Positions 44,614 through 52,659 of a stretch of 64,000 nucleotides of DNA are shown here, piece by piece. The DNA is from Caldisericia bacterium. Lineage in GTDB: Bacteria; Caldisericota; Caldisericia; JAAYUI01. Numbering within the stretch: the stretch's first letter is position 1; each line of letters starts with the position of its first letter. The stretch covers positions 46,582-110,581 of the forward strand of contig JAGNLA010000007.1 in NCBI GenBank assembly GCA_017999835.1, in the 5' to 3' direction. A program made the position numbers and the translations under genes. The notes under the pieces were generated by a model that worked only from the letters and a program-made list of their open reading frames with translations, ran no database searches and had not been told where the DNA came from.

Positions 44614-45246
44614 TTATCGTTTGTATGCGATAACAGGACAGTTTGTGCAGTTGGGTTTTGTTTTGCAAAAAACCTTGCCCAGCCTGACGATAAGGGCATG
44701 ATACTCGTTGTAAACTTGAACATCTTTTGGCAGGTTGGCTTCAAAAACACTTTTCAGGGCGTGATAATCTTCGGCCTCAGGAATTTGCAGACATCGAGCC
44801 ATCCTCTTTGTGTAGGCGTCTATTACAAAAGTCAGATGACCGCCAGCATAAAGCAATATTGAATCAGCGGTTTCCGGACCTATACCTTTTATTCCGAGCA
44901 GTTCCTGCCTGACTTCTTGAGTTGGCCTTGCCAACATTTTTTCGATTGAGCCATATTTGCAGCTTACCAACTTGGCAAAATCAAGCAGCCTTGCACCCTT
45001 CTGGTTGTAAAACCCGACAGGTTTGATCAATTCTTTGAGAATATCCAGGTTGGCATTTGACATTTTTTCCAAATTCAACAAATCGGCTGTTTTGAGGTTT
45101 GCTATTGCTTTTTCAACATTTGTCCATGCAACTTGCTGGGTTAGCATGGCGCCGACGGTGATTTCCCATGGGTTTTCGCCAGGCCACCAGTGCTGGGGGC
45201 CAAAATGCAAAAATAAAGCCTCGTAGAGGCTGTGAAGTTTTATCAT
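44614..45246 (-). CDS. Endonuclease III-related DNA glycosylase (HhH-GPD)
   Basis: 210-residue base-excision repair enzyme. ENPWEITVGAMLTQQVAWTNV is the family-typical N-terminal block. The helix-hairpin-helix is LLGIKGIGPETADSIL, followed by the catalytic Asp in FVIDAYTKR. There is no lysine at the Nth bifunctional-lyase position (Q/V-A-W region), suggesting a monofunctional glycosylase of the MagIII/endonuclease III-related type. The C-terminal cluster region has only three Cys (FCKTKPNCTNCPV) and the protein stops 6 residues later, so a complete [4Fe-4S] site is doubtful. It probably acts on alkylated bases. It lies between the VOC gene and the stalk proteins. Confidence 0.85.
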   Translation of the reverse strand: MIKLHSLYEALFLHFGPQHWWPGENPWEITVGAMLTQQVAWTNVEKAIANLKTADLLNLEKMSNANLDILKELIKPVGFYNQKGARLLDFAKLVSCKYGSIEKMLARPTQEVRQELLGIKGIGPETADSILLYAGGHLTFVIDAYTKRMARCLQIPEAEDYHALKSVFEANLPKDVQVYNEYHALIVRLGKVFCKTKPNCTNCPVIAYKR

Positions 45247-45252
45247 GAAAAT

Positions 45253-45618
45253 CTACATTTTTGCGTCAGGCAGGTTTTCAAACAGGCTTATTTTGTTGCC
45301 GTCAAAATCCTCGAGTGTGGCAAAGAAACCCACTTGTGGAATTGGAGTTTTCTCCTTGGCGAGCTTCCAACCTACAGCCTGGGCTTTTGGTATGGTTTCA
45401 TCAATGTTTGATGTGTAAAGGTAGAGCTCAAAATTCTTTATTGCTGTAGGCTCTTTTACGAGCACGATTCCACCGCCAAGCTTGTCGTCCGGAAACATGA
45501 AGAGGAGATAATCTCCGCCCCATTCTCTGAATGTCCAATTGAAAAAACCATAGAATTTTTTAAACTTATCAAAATCTGTTGTGCAAAATTCAACATGGAT
45601 AACGTCTCCAAATGGCAT
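45253..45618 (-). CDS. VOC (glyoxalase-like) family protein
   Basis: 121-residue vicinal-oxygen-chelate domain protein. It opens with VIHVEFCTTDFDKFKKFY (first metal-ligand position His) and closes with FFATLEDFDGNKISLFE (terminal Glu position), the usual marks of this fold. Uncharacterised members of this size are common, and the substrate cannot be deduced. It is 6 bases upstream of the glycosylase and probably co-transcribed. Confidence 0.8.
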   Translation of the reverse strand: MPFGDVIHVEFCTTDFDKFKKFYGFFNWTFREWGGDYLLFMFPDDKLGGGIVLVKEPTAIKNFELYLYTSNIDETIPKAQAVGWKLAKEKTPIPQVGFFATLEDFDGNKISLFENLPDAKM

Positions 45619-45660
45619 GCGAGCCTCCTGATCATTTGTTTAGCTGATTATAACCAAATA

Positions 45661-45690
45661 AAAAGCCAGGGCAACAACCCTGGCTTTTTT
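45661..45690. terminator. Intrinsic terminator
   Basis: AAAAGCCAGGG pairs with CCCTGGCTTTT across a six-base loop. An A-run on one side and a T-run on the other make it work in both directions. It lies just past the stop of the stalk-domain gene at 45707 (minus strand). Confidence 0.88.
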
Positions 45691-45706
45691 GAATTTGAAT
45701 CAAACC

Positions 45707-46729
45707 TTATTGTTCTGGGGCTTCTGCTTCTGGGAAGTAGATTGTGACTGTTTTTGTTGAGGCTTCGTAATTGACTTTTGCGCCAAGAAGTTCTGAGACC
45801 ATTCTATCCGGGACGACAGTGCTGCCATTGTAAATTGTTGCAGCTGTTGTGACCGTGACATTGTCGCGAAGGATCTTGCCGTCGCCTGTCTTGAGTTCGA
45901 GGGTGACTGTCTTTTTATCAAGCGGAAGCATCATCTTAAAATAAACGTTTTTGTATTCAAATGTGTATGAAGCTGTTCTTGTTGCAGCATCCCATCCGAC
46001 TTTGCAGAAATCTTTGCCAATTACCTTTTCGCCCATGTCTCTCATTGGAAGGTATGTAGAATTTTTGATGATGACCGGTGGAACCTTGAGTGTGTCGGCA
46101 GAGTCTGTTATTGGATATCTCTTGGATTTGTCTCTGTTTGTGATGTCCCAGGTAAGACACTTTGAAAGCTTGAGTTCTTTATTGTCTATCTGCATCTTTG
46201 CAACGGTGAACGGGATAAACATGCATCCAAAATAGAGTGAGTCGATTGTTCCCTTGTCGCCTTGTGGCCATACATCAACCCTGCCCGTGCCCATCATACC
46301 AAATTTGCCTTTTGATGCGACGCTGTGTGGGGAGAAGAGAGCTGTCATGACTTCTTCATATCCTGTTGCCTTTTCCTTACCCGTTGTGCCCGTTGTGCCT
46401 GCGTTGTAGCATGCGTCAGAGAAACAGAACTCAACAATTTCCCAGTCGCCTGACTTGTTTGAGGCGTCATAGGGGGTTGTTGGACCGAGATTGTTCATCA
46501 CGCCCTGGAATTTTGTTGTCTTGCTGAGAACATTTTTAAGTGAGTAATGAAAATGGTTGTTTGCTTCTACCGGGTAAACGGCTGGGTTTGGCTTAAACAG
46601 TGACGATGTCTTGAACAGGAATGTCCTGTTAAGGTGCTTGAAAAAGCCTGGGCCTGCGTTTGCAGGGGTGAAGCTGAATGAAACTGCCACGATTGCCAGC
46701 ACTGCAACGATAGCTAAAATCTTCCTCAT
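45707..46729 (-). CDS. Secreted stalk-domain protein
   Basis: 340 residues from ATG 46729, where MRKILAIVAVLAIVAVSFSF is the signal peptide and GGAGGT sits 4 bases upstream; the longer frame (46741) is not needed. It carries a copper-amine-oxidase-N-like domain in the C-terminal half: VPPVIIKNSTYLPMRDMGEK, then WDAATRTASY, then NGSTVVPDRMVSELLGAKV and TKTVTIYFPE. The N-terminal half is unassigned and contains a Gly/Thr-rich loop (NAGTTGTTGKEK). It is not a close paralogue of the pair at 42613-44567 outside the shared domain. It is monocistronic, with a terminator directly downstream. Confidence 0.75.
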   Translation of the reverse strand: MRKILAIVAVLAIVAVSFSFTPANAGPGFFKHLNRTFLFKTSSLFKPNPAVYPVEANNHFHYSLKNVLSKTTKFQGVMNNLGPTTPYDASNKSGDWEIVEFCFSDACYNAGTTGTTGKEKATGYEEVMTALFSPHSVASKGKFGMMGTGRVDVWPQGDKGTIDSLYFGCMFIPFTVAKMQIDNKELKLSKCLTWDITNRDKSKRYPITDSADTLKVPPVIIKNSTYLPMRDMGEKVIGKDFCKVGWDAATRTASYTFEYKNVYFKMMLPLDKKTVTLELKTGDGKILRDNVTVTTAATIYNGSTVVPDRMVSELLGAKVNYEASTKTVTIYFPEAEAPEQ

Positions 46730-46740
46730 ATCTACCTCCA

Positions 46741-46767
46741 AAATGATATGTTAAATTCCTATCATTT
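46741..46767. repeat. 8-base inverted repeat upstream of the stalk gene
   Basis: AAATGATA at 46741-46748 and TATCATTT at 46760-46767 form a perfect inverted repeat with an 11-base spacer. It lies next to the ribosome site of the gene at 46729, in the gap between two divergent genes, and could be an operator. The AT-rich composition makes chance occurrence possible. Confidence 0.35.
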
Positions 46768-46852
46768 GCAAAAACCATTTCAACCAAGTTTATGGCAAGA
46801 ACTAATTAAATGGATTATTGCAAAAATGTTGTTATTCAGGATGGAAAATGCT

Positions 46853-47629
46853 ATGATTTCTCCCATGGGAAAAAAGTCGTGGTTTTTTGTTTTGGCAGGG
46901 ATGATAGTTTTTCTGGCGGCGTCATTCTTTGTTGGGTATTCAACCAGCCTCAGCGGTAATATTCCGGTTGAGCATACAAATGAAATCGAAAAACTAAGAA
47001 AACTGACAGGACTGGAAATTTCATCAGACCTCAACGACCCAGTCATGATCAATATTTTGCTGGTTTCAAAACACAGATACTCTCCCCAAACGCTGGCCGT
47101 GGCAACGCTTCAGTGTTCAAAAAACCTGGCAAAGGCAGGCGATCTCCTGCTCAACTGGCAGAAAGTCAAACTGACCCACAAATTCTCAGATGCAAAAATG
47201 GAATTCATCCTCGGCGTCGAGACGATTCTTGGAAAAGAAAAAGGAACAGTAGGCAACATCGCGTTTTGGAACCAGGCGCTCGCCACAAAAACATTCACCA
47301 GCAAGTCGCAGGCGTTCTCAGGCATGGACGGGTTTTTCGAGCTGTTCCGGACGCTCGAGCCTGAGGCCGAGGTGTCGCTTGCCGACCGCACGTTTGTGGT
47401 CAGCTCGCAGGCAAAGCTGGACTGGCAGGAAACGTGCCTGAGCCTGATGATGTCGGCGCACGCGGTCGCGCAGGAGGTCGGGTTCTACCCCGAGCAGTTC
47501 GACCTGACGGTAAGCGATGGCGACCGCAGGCTGAACCTGCGCTTCTCCGGAGCCAGCCTCAAAAGCCTGATGCAGGGCCAGCTGACCCCCCAGGAGTTCC
47601 AGACCAGGATTGTGATGGGGTGGGAGTAG
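46853..47629 (+). CDS. Membrane-anchored protein of unknown function with abrupt GC shift
   Basis: 258 residues from ATG 46853; the open frame extends back to 46748, and ATG 46841 or 46865 are alternatives. A single N-terminal membrane helix (WFFVLAGMIVFLAASFFVG) anchors a soluble domain with no family I recognise. The last 100 residues include DRTFVVSSQAKLDWQE and FYPEQFDLTVSDGDRRLNLR. The striking point is composition: the first part is about 43% GC (counted on 47041-47100), while the part from about 47330 to the stop is near 67% (counted on 47341-47400), although the frame stays open. A convergent AT-rich gene begins 18 bases after the stop. Confidence 0.7.
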   Translation: MISPMGKKSWFFVLAGMIVFLAASFFVGYSTSLSGNIPVEHTNEIEKLRKLTGLEISSDLNDPVMINILLVSKHRYSPQTLAVATLQCSKNLAKAGDLLLNWQKVKLTHKFSDAKMEFILGVETILGKEKGTVGNIAFWNQALATKTFTSKSQAFSGMDGFFELFRTLEPEAEVSLADRTFVVSSQAKLDWQETCLSLMMSAHAVAQEVGFYPEQFDLTVSDGDRRLNLRFSGASLKSLMQGQLTPQEFQTRIVMGWE

Positions 47630-47647
47630 AAGGTTTAGATATTGCTG

Positions 47648-49483
47648 TTATATGTCCAACCCCCACACTTTTTTACTTACAATCATCAAAGCTTCTTGAC
47701 GATCTTGAATAGTTTTTGTATTCCAATTATTTATTTTTGATTTTGAAAATAATTTTGATATTTTAAGTTTGTTTGAATCTTGACCAATGTATGGTTCTGA
47801 GGATAAAAGAGATGTGATAATGAACTTTGATTTGTTATACAATTCTGCTTTTTTGTCTTTAGTGTTGTTTGATGCAGCCGAGTTAAATTTGTTCTCTAAC
47901 AATGTAAGATTTCCAAGCATTGATTTATGCATTTCATAATTTGAATTATCGTCAAAAACCCATTCGCCTTTATTACGAGGCAATATGTGTTCAATTGTTG
48001 CTAAATTCTCATAATAATCTAGCATCGTTAAACTATGTCCAGAAAATTTGTCATCGATATATTTTGCGATTTTAGCTAATATGTATTTTAGTTGATATCG
48101 GTAAAGATTATTCTCGTTTAGTTGTAGGAAATTTAGCTCATAATGTTTTATATTCTCGTTAATATAATCTTTGATGTTGTTATTGATGAATCTATCGACT
48201 TGTTCAGATGTGTTTAACAACTTTATTTCTTTAGATAACTTAATGAACTTTCTTTCCCAGTATTTCGGTTGGATGTCAGTTATTGTGTAGAAATAAAGTA
48301 GATTTTCAATATATTTTGTAATCTTCACAAATTGATCATCTTGTAAGTGAATTCCTGATAATAATAAAAGATAATGCTGTTTTGTTTTACAATTTGACAT
48401 AAGGCCTATATTCTCTAAAGATTGATCTTTTTTTTCGCTATTAGATAAATATCTAGAATATTTCAACCATGTATCACTTACTTTCTTTATATCTTTTGCA
48501 AAACCAATAGGATCTTTTTCAATTTCCATATCTTTTTTGTACATTTTTATCCATTTATACAAATTATCTTCCTTTGGAGGTGTATGTTCAGTTGCAGTAT
48601 CAATGAACCTGTTAATGATGTAGTATCTTAAAAACCTCATTGGTTTTTCATTTGCTTGTTTCAAATTATCAAGCATCTCAGACCATGTTTTTTTTATTCT
48701 CTCGTAATCTGAGTGTTCAGCAGATCTAAAAACAAGATTCTTTAACAAATCGATAGCCTGAAGACTTTCCCCTCTTTGATTGATAGTTTCAAAAATATTC
48801 AATGCACGATCAACACTGGGCGTTATTATTTTTATTAGTTTAACTTTCTCAATTATTGTTGTCCAAAAAGACCATACTTTATCTTGATTATCCCCTAGGT
48901 CTTTCCTAAGAAACTCTCTTATTGTTCTGTATGCATTCGCTAAATTAATCTCTGTATTTGATTTTAGTTTTGAAGATTCTATTTGTTCAAGCTTGTTCTT
49001 AAAATCTGTACCTGCGATTACATTTTCAAGAAAATCTTTATTAGCTTCATACTGTAATGTTATTCGATATGTCGCTATTACACCAACTTTCTTTGGATTA
49101 GGCCTATTAATTCTTATTAGGTAAGATAAGCTTTCAGGAATATCAATCCCTTTTTCTCTTAAAAAATCTCTAATTGCACAAAAAAGTATAAAAAAGGTTG
49201 TTAGCCTTTGTTGTCCGTCAATTATTTCAAAGCTTTTATTTACTGAATCACGTATCTGGCTTACAACAATACTCCCAATAAAATATTCAGAAGCATTCAT
49301 GATATTATTGTTTTCATCGAGAAAAGCATCTTTTAAATCGTCGAGTAATTGCCTAACATGATCATTTGTCCAAACGAAAGCTCTTTGATAGTCAGGCACG
49401 ATATAGAAATTATTGAATATTTTTTCTATGTTTTCACTATTTGCGCCAATCTCGTCAATCATCTCTATTTGCTCAATGTCCAT
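47648..49483 (-). CDS. DUF262/DUF1524 protein (GmrSD-like, probable phage defence)
   Basis: 611-residue protein with the two halves of GmrSD-type modification-dependent restriction factors. The N-terminal DUF262 region shows VPDYQRAFVW, IDGQQRLTTFF (ParB/nuclease-fold nucleotide-binding motif) and FETINQRGESLQ. The C-terminal DUF1524 region carries the HNH-like TIEHILPRNKGEW and LGNLTLLENKFNSAASN. Related proteins restrict phage DNA with modified bases. The gene is far more AT-rich than all neighbours (about 25% GC on 47881-47940) and has no partner gene, so recent horizontal gain is likely. GGAGGGG precedes the ATG. It is convergent with the GC-shifted gene. Confidence 0.85.
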   Translation of the reverse strand: MDIEQIEMIDEIGANSENIEKIFNNFYIVPDYQRAFVWTNDHVRQLLDDLKDAFLDENNNIMNASEYFIGSIVVSQIRDSVNKSFEIIDGQQRLTTFFILFCAIRDFLREKGIDIPESLSYLIRINRPNPKKVGVIATYRITLQYEANKDFLENVIAGTDFKNKLEQIESSKLKSNTEINLANAYRTIREFLRKDLGDNQDKVWSFWTTIIEKVKLIKIITPSVDRALNIFETINQRGESLQAIDLLKNLVFRSAEHSDYERIKKTWSEMLDNLKQANEKPMRFLRYYIINRFIDTATEHTPPKEDNLYKWIKMYKKDMEIEKDPIGFAKDIKKVSDTWLKYSRYLSNSEKKDQSLENIGLMSNCKTKQHYLLLLSGIHLQDDQFVKITKYIENLLYFYTITDIQPKYWERKFIKLSKEIKLLNTSEQVDRFINNNIKDYINENIKHYELNFLQLNENNLYRYQLKYILAKIAKYIDDKFSGHSLTMLDYYENLATIEHILPRNKGEWVFDDNSNYEMHKSMLGNLTLLENKFNSAASNNTKDKKAELYNKSKFIITSLLSSEPYIGQDSNKLKISKLFSKSKINNWNTKTIQDRQEALMIVSKKVWGLDI

Positions 49484-49504
49484 TTCCCCTCCATTTTCTT
49501 AGTT

Positions 49505-49533
49505 ACTATAAACAAAACCCCCGAGGTTTGCAA
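49505..49533 (-). promoter_or_regulatory. Putative promoter of the DUF262 gene
   Basis: Minus-strand TTGCAA (49533-49528), 17-base spacer, TATAGT (49510-49505). The -35 box lies in the loop of the kbl terminator hairpin and the spacer contains one of its arms, so the defence gene is transcribed from within the upstream operon's terminator. Confidence 0.5.
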
Positions 49534-49547
49534 TACCCTCGGGGGTT
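49516..49547 (-). terminator. Intrinsic terminator after kbl
   Basis: AACCCCCGAGG pairs with CCTCGGGGGTT across a ten-base loop. Read on the minus strand, TTTTGTTTA follows the hairpin. It ends the tdh-kbl operon 43 bases beyond the kbl stop. Confidence 0.85.
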
Positions 49548-49590
49548 GGAGGAGATGTGTTAAAATGTCGGTCTGTATTAACTTATCTCG

Positions 49591-50841
49591 TCACAATCCG
49601 TACTTCTCGATGACCTGGTCTTTGTTTTTGCCAAGGATGTCGTACTTTGCGCCGATTTTGGTGAAGGCGGCGATGGCCTTGTCCAGGTGTGCCTTTTCGT
49701 GGCCGGCTGAGATCTGGACCCTTATGCGGGCGACGCCCTTGCCAACGACCGGATAGTAGAAGCCGATGACGTAGATGCCCTCTTCGTAGAGGTCGGCGGC
49801 CATGTTCTGGGCGAGTTTTGCGTTGTAGAGCATGATTGGGACGATCGGGTGCACGCCTGGCTTGATGTCGAAGCCTGCTGCCGTCATCTTTTCCCTGAAG
49901 TATTTGGTGTTGGCTTCCAGCTTGTCGCGGCGTTCGGTTGTGGTTGAGAGCAGGTCGAGAACCTTGAGCGCAGCTGCGGCAACGACTGGCGGGATGGTGT
50001 TTGAAAACAGATATGGGCGCGATCTCTGGCGAAGGAGGTCGATGATCTCTTTCCTGCCTGATGTTGCGCCGCCTGAGGCTCCGCCGAGTGCCTTGCCAAG
50101 GGTGGTGGTGATGACGTCGATTCTGCCCATAACACCGTTGTGCTCGTGGGTTCCGCGGCCGGTTTTGCCCATGAATCCTGTTGCGTGGGAGTCGTCGACC
50201 ATGGTCATGCAGTCGTATTTGTCGGCTATGTCGCAGATTTCCTTGAGTTTTGCGATGTCGCCGTCCATGGAGAACACGCCATCGGTTGCGATCATGATGA
50301 ACCTTACGCCGTCAGCGCGTGCCTGCTTGCATTTTGCTTCGCAGTCGGCCATGTCGTTGTGCTTGTAGACGTATCTTTTTGCCTTGGAAAGTCTCATGCC
50401 GTCGATGATTGAGGCGTGGTTGAGCTCTTCGGTGACGATTGCGTCCTCTTCCTTGAGCAGTGTTTCAAAAAGTCCGCCGTTTGCGTCAAAGCATGATGAA
50501 TAGAGGATTGTGTCGTCTGTGCCAAGGAATTCTGAGATCTTTCTTTCGAGCTGCTTGTGGATATCCTGGGTGCCGCAGATGAAACGGACAGAGCTGAGAC
50601 CGTAGCCTCTGTAGTCAAGACCTTCGTGGGCTGCTTTGATCACGTCTGGGTGTGAGGAGAGGCCGAGATAGTTGTTTGCGCAGAAGTTGAGGGTTTCTTT
50701 GGTCGGTGCGTCTTCAGGGAAGCGGACTTTGATGTCTGCGCCCTGCTCGGAGACGATGACCCTTTCATTCTTCCAAAGGCCTGCGTCTTTGATTCCGGCA
50801 AGTTCAGTGGTGAGAAATTCTTTTATTTTTCCGTATGCCAT
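49591..50841 (-). CDS. kbl: Glycine C-acetyltransferase (2-amino-3-ketobutyrate CoA ligase)
   Basis: 416-residue PLP enzyme that cleaves 2-amino-3-oxobutyrate with CoA into glycine and acetyl-CoA. Motifs: [62 protein letters not shown] (PLP Asp) and [14 protein letters not shown] (Schiff-base Lys). These match Kbl much better than BioF. It lies 17 bases downstream of tdh, forming the threonine catabolic pair. GGAGAAAA precedes the ATG. GC and third-position use are higher than in most genes of the window, which may reflect high expression. Confidence 0.93.
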   Translation of the reverse strand: MAYGKIKEFLTTELAGIKDAGLWKNERVIVSEQGADIKVRFPEDAPTKETLNFCANNYLGLSSHPDVIKAAHEGLDYRGYGLSSVRFICGTQDIHKQLERKISEFLGTDDTILYSSCFDANGGLFETLLKEEDAIVTEELNHASIIDGMRLSKAKRYVYKHNDMADCEAKCKQARADGVRFIMIATDGVFSMDGDIAKLKEICDIADKYDCMTMVDDSHATGFMGKTGRGTHEHNGVMGRIDVITTTLGKALGGASGGATSGRKEIIDLLRQRSRPYLFSNTIPPVVAAAALKVLDLLSTTTERRDKLEANTKYFREKMTAAGFDIKPGVHPIVPIMLYNAKLAQNMAADLYEEGIYVIGFYYPVVGKGVARIRVQISAGHEKAHLDKAIAAFTKIGAKYDILGKNKDQVIEKYGL

Positions 50842-50858
50842 TTTTTATTTTCTCCTTT

Positions 50859-51965
50859 TTACATACCCATGCGCTTTTTTGCAGCCTCAAGCTCGGACTT
50901 GTCCGGGAAGAGTACTATTTTGGCGCATTCTCTTGGGTTTGCTGTCAGAAGCTTGAATGCTTTCTCGTATTCGTCAAGCATGAACAAATGTGTGACGACT
51001 GGTTTGATGTTAATCTTGTTATTTGAGAGCATCATGCCGTTTCGGTACCAGGTGTCAAAAATCTTTCTGCCGTTGATGCCATGAACCTGGATGCCTTTGA
51101 AAACGATGCCGTCGTTGTAGTCGATTGTGGTCTGGGACTGGGAGAGAACGCCGAACGCTGAAACCCTTCCGCCTTTTCTGACCATCTTGAGGCAGTCATC
51201 GATTGCCGATGCCGCGCCAGCCATCTCAAGGGCAACGTCAACGCCAAATCCGTCGGTTTCGTCGAGAACCTTCTGGAGTCTCTGCTTTGCGTCTTCCTTG
51301 AGGACGTTCATTTGAATGTCGGCGCCCATCTGTTTGCCGATTTTGAGGTTGTATTCAGCCATGCCGACCTGGAAAATCTTTGATGCGCCGGCCGCCTTTG
51401 CAATTCCGACTGCAAACAGGGCTATTGGACCGTCGCCAACGATGAGAACTCTTTTACCAAAAATATCATGATCTTCGCCAAGTGTGCAGTAGCAAGCATT
51501 GCCAAGTGGTTCCTGAACCGAGGCAAGCTCTGGCACAAGGGATTTGTCGTTCTTCCAAAGAACAATCTCTGGAGCAGCAATGTACTCGGCAAAGCAACCG
51601 TTTGTGTCCACGCCGAGAATCTTCATGTTTTTGCCAACATGGAGAACGCCAAGCTGGCTGGTCAGATCTGCCGGGTCGTAAATGTGGGTTTCACAGCTTA
51701 CATAGTCACCGACCTTGATCCTGTTGCAGTACGGACCGACTTCAACAACTTCACCGCAGCATTCGTGACCGAGCGTCTGTGGGAGTTTTTTGTCGCCAAT
51801 GCGTCCCTGTGACCAGGGATCCCAGTTCCAGATGTGGACATCTGTTCCACAAATTGATGTTGCCCTGACTTTGATCAGAACCCAGCCTGGTGCAAGTTTG
51901 TCCGGTACTGGAACATCAAGGTACTCTGCTCCAACCGCTGGTTTCGTTTTAACTATCGCCTTCAT
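50859..51965 (-). CDS. tdh: L-threonine 3-dehydrogenase-like zinc alcohol dehydrogenase
   Basis: 368 residues from ATG 51965 (MKAIVKTKPAVGAEYLDV), preceded by AGGAG; the longer frame to 52046 is rejected. It probably oxidises L-threonine to 2-amino-3-oxobutyrate, the substrate of Kbl encoded next. Catalytic zinc residues are seen in ATSICGTDVHIWNWDPWSQG and TLGHECCGEVVEVG. The Rossmann segment is RVLIVGDGPIALFAVGIAK. The usual four-cysteine structural-zinc loop is absent; the segment after GDYVSCETHIYD has no cysteine cluster. Another sugar-alcohol or amino-alcohol dehydrogenase role is possible, but the pairing supports Tdh. Confidence 0.88.
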   Translation of the reverse strand: MKAIVKTKPAVGAEYLDVPVPDKLAPGWVLIKVRATSICGTDVHIWNWDPWSQGRIGDKKLPQTLGHECCGEVVEVGPYCNRIKVGDYVSCETHIYDPADLTSQLGVLHVGKNMKILGVDTNGCFAEYIAAPEIVLWKNDKSLVPELASVQEPLGNACYCTLGEDHDIFGKRVLIVGDGPIALFAVGIAKAAGASKIFQVGMAEYNLKIGKQMGADIQMNVLKEDAKQRLQKVLDETDGFGVDVALEMAGAASAIDDCLKMVRKGGRVSAFGVLSQSQTTIDYNDGIVFKGIQVHGINGRKIFDTWYRNGMMLSNNKINIKPVVTHLFMLDEYEKAFKLLTANPRECAKIVLFPDKSELEAAKKRMGM

Positions 51966-51996
51966 AAATCCTCCTATTCCTTTCTCAAACATCAAA

Positions 51997-52025
51997 TTAA
52001 TAGGTCTTGTGACTGAATAAGTCAA
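51997..52025 (-). promoter_or_regulatory. Promoter for the tdh-kbl operon
   Basis: Minus-strand TTGACT (52025-52020), a 17-base spacer and TATTAA (52002-51997). Transcription would begin about 25 bases before ATG 51965. Confidence 0.6.
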
Positions 52026-52182
52026 GTTAATTACAGTAGTTGACAAGGTAAAGATGAGTGTTTGTTGATAATAAATATCAATTGAAAGTTTTACTTAAAG
52101 GACAATAGAAATGGTGATGATAATTGGCATATCTGGCAAGATGCGAAAAGTCATTGGAGAAGATAGGTTACACAAAAAAAGA

Positions 52183-52659
52183 TTAAAGGTATTCTTTAAG
52201 TTGTTTGTAGATTGTCGGCAGGTCGGTTGGGTGAACTTTGATGTTGCCAACAACAGGCATGAAATTGTTGTCTCCATCCCACCTTGGAACAATGTGGAGG
52301 TGAAGGTGTTCAGCAATGCCTGCTCCTGCAGTTTTGCCAAGGTTCATACCCAGGTTGAAACCATCGGGTTTTAGAGCCTTTGTTATTACCGTGACAAATT
52401 CCTTTGCCATGTCCATCATCTCGTTGCTTTCTATACTCTCGAGTTTGGCAAAATCAGAGGTGTGACGATACGGTATGACAAGCACATGGCCGGTTGAGTA
52501 GGGGTAAAGATTGAGGATCGCAAAACAGGTCTTGCCTCGTGCGAGGACAAAGTTTTCTTCGTCCTTTTCCGGTGTTTTTGCTTTTTTACAGAACACACAT
52601 TCATCTGGCTTTGGACCTTTGATGAAGGTCATGCGCCATGGTGTGAAGATGCTCTTCAA
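52183..52659 (-). CDS. HIT-family nucleotide hydrolase/phosphorylase
   Basis: 158 residues. The histidine triad is HLHLHIVPRW near residue 118, preceded by FNLGMNLGKTAGAGIAEHLH. An N-terminal TPWRMTFIKGPK block followed by CVFCKK (zinc pair) is typical of the Ap4A phosphorylase-like HIT branch. The start is TTG 52659: only this start keeps the conserved PWR motif, and TTGA overlaps the stop of the gene upstream. ATG 52632 would delete the motif. It probably acts on dinucleoside polyphosphates or AMP-linked adducts. It is last in the PduL/BMC-like operon. Confidence 0.88.
   Translation of the reverse strand: MKSIFTPWRMTFIKGPKPDECVFCKKAKTPEKDEENFVLARGKTCFAILNLYPYSTGHVLVIPYRHTSDFAKLESIESNEMMDMAKEFVTVITKALKPDGFNLGMNLGKTAGAGIAEHLHLHIVPRWDGDNNFMPVVGNIKVHPTDLPTIYKQLKEYL

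Noticed and set aside
44568-44750. N-terminal extension of the stalk protein copy B
   Set aside because: It overlaps the glycosylase gene, while a signal peptide with its own GGAGGTTT site starts at 44567.
47434-47712. Plus-strand 92-residue frame rich in Pro, Arg and Asp at the GC-rich gene end
   Set aside because: GC-rich DNA yields long accidental frames; the unknown gene's own frame continues through and ends normally.
52026-52182. Possible small gene or RNA between tdh and the HIT gene
   Set aside because: The 157-base AT-rich stretch has short plus-strand frames that run into HIT antisense, and no hairpin or conserved motif was recognised.
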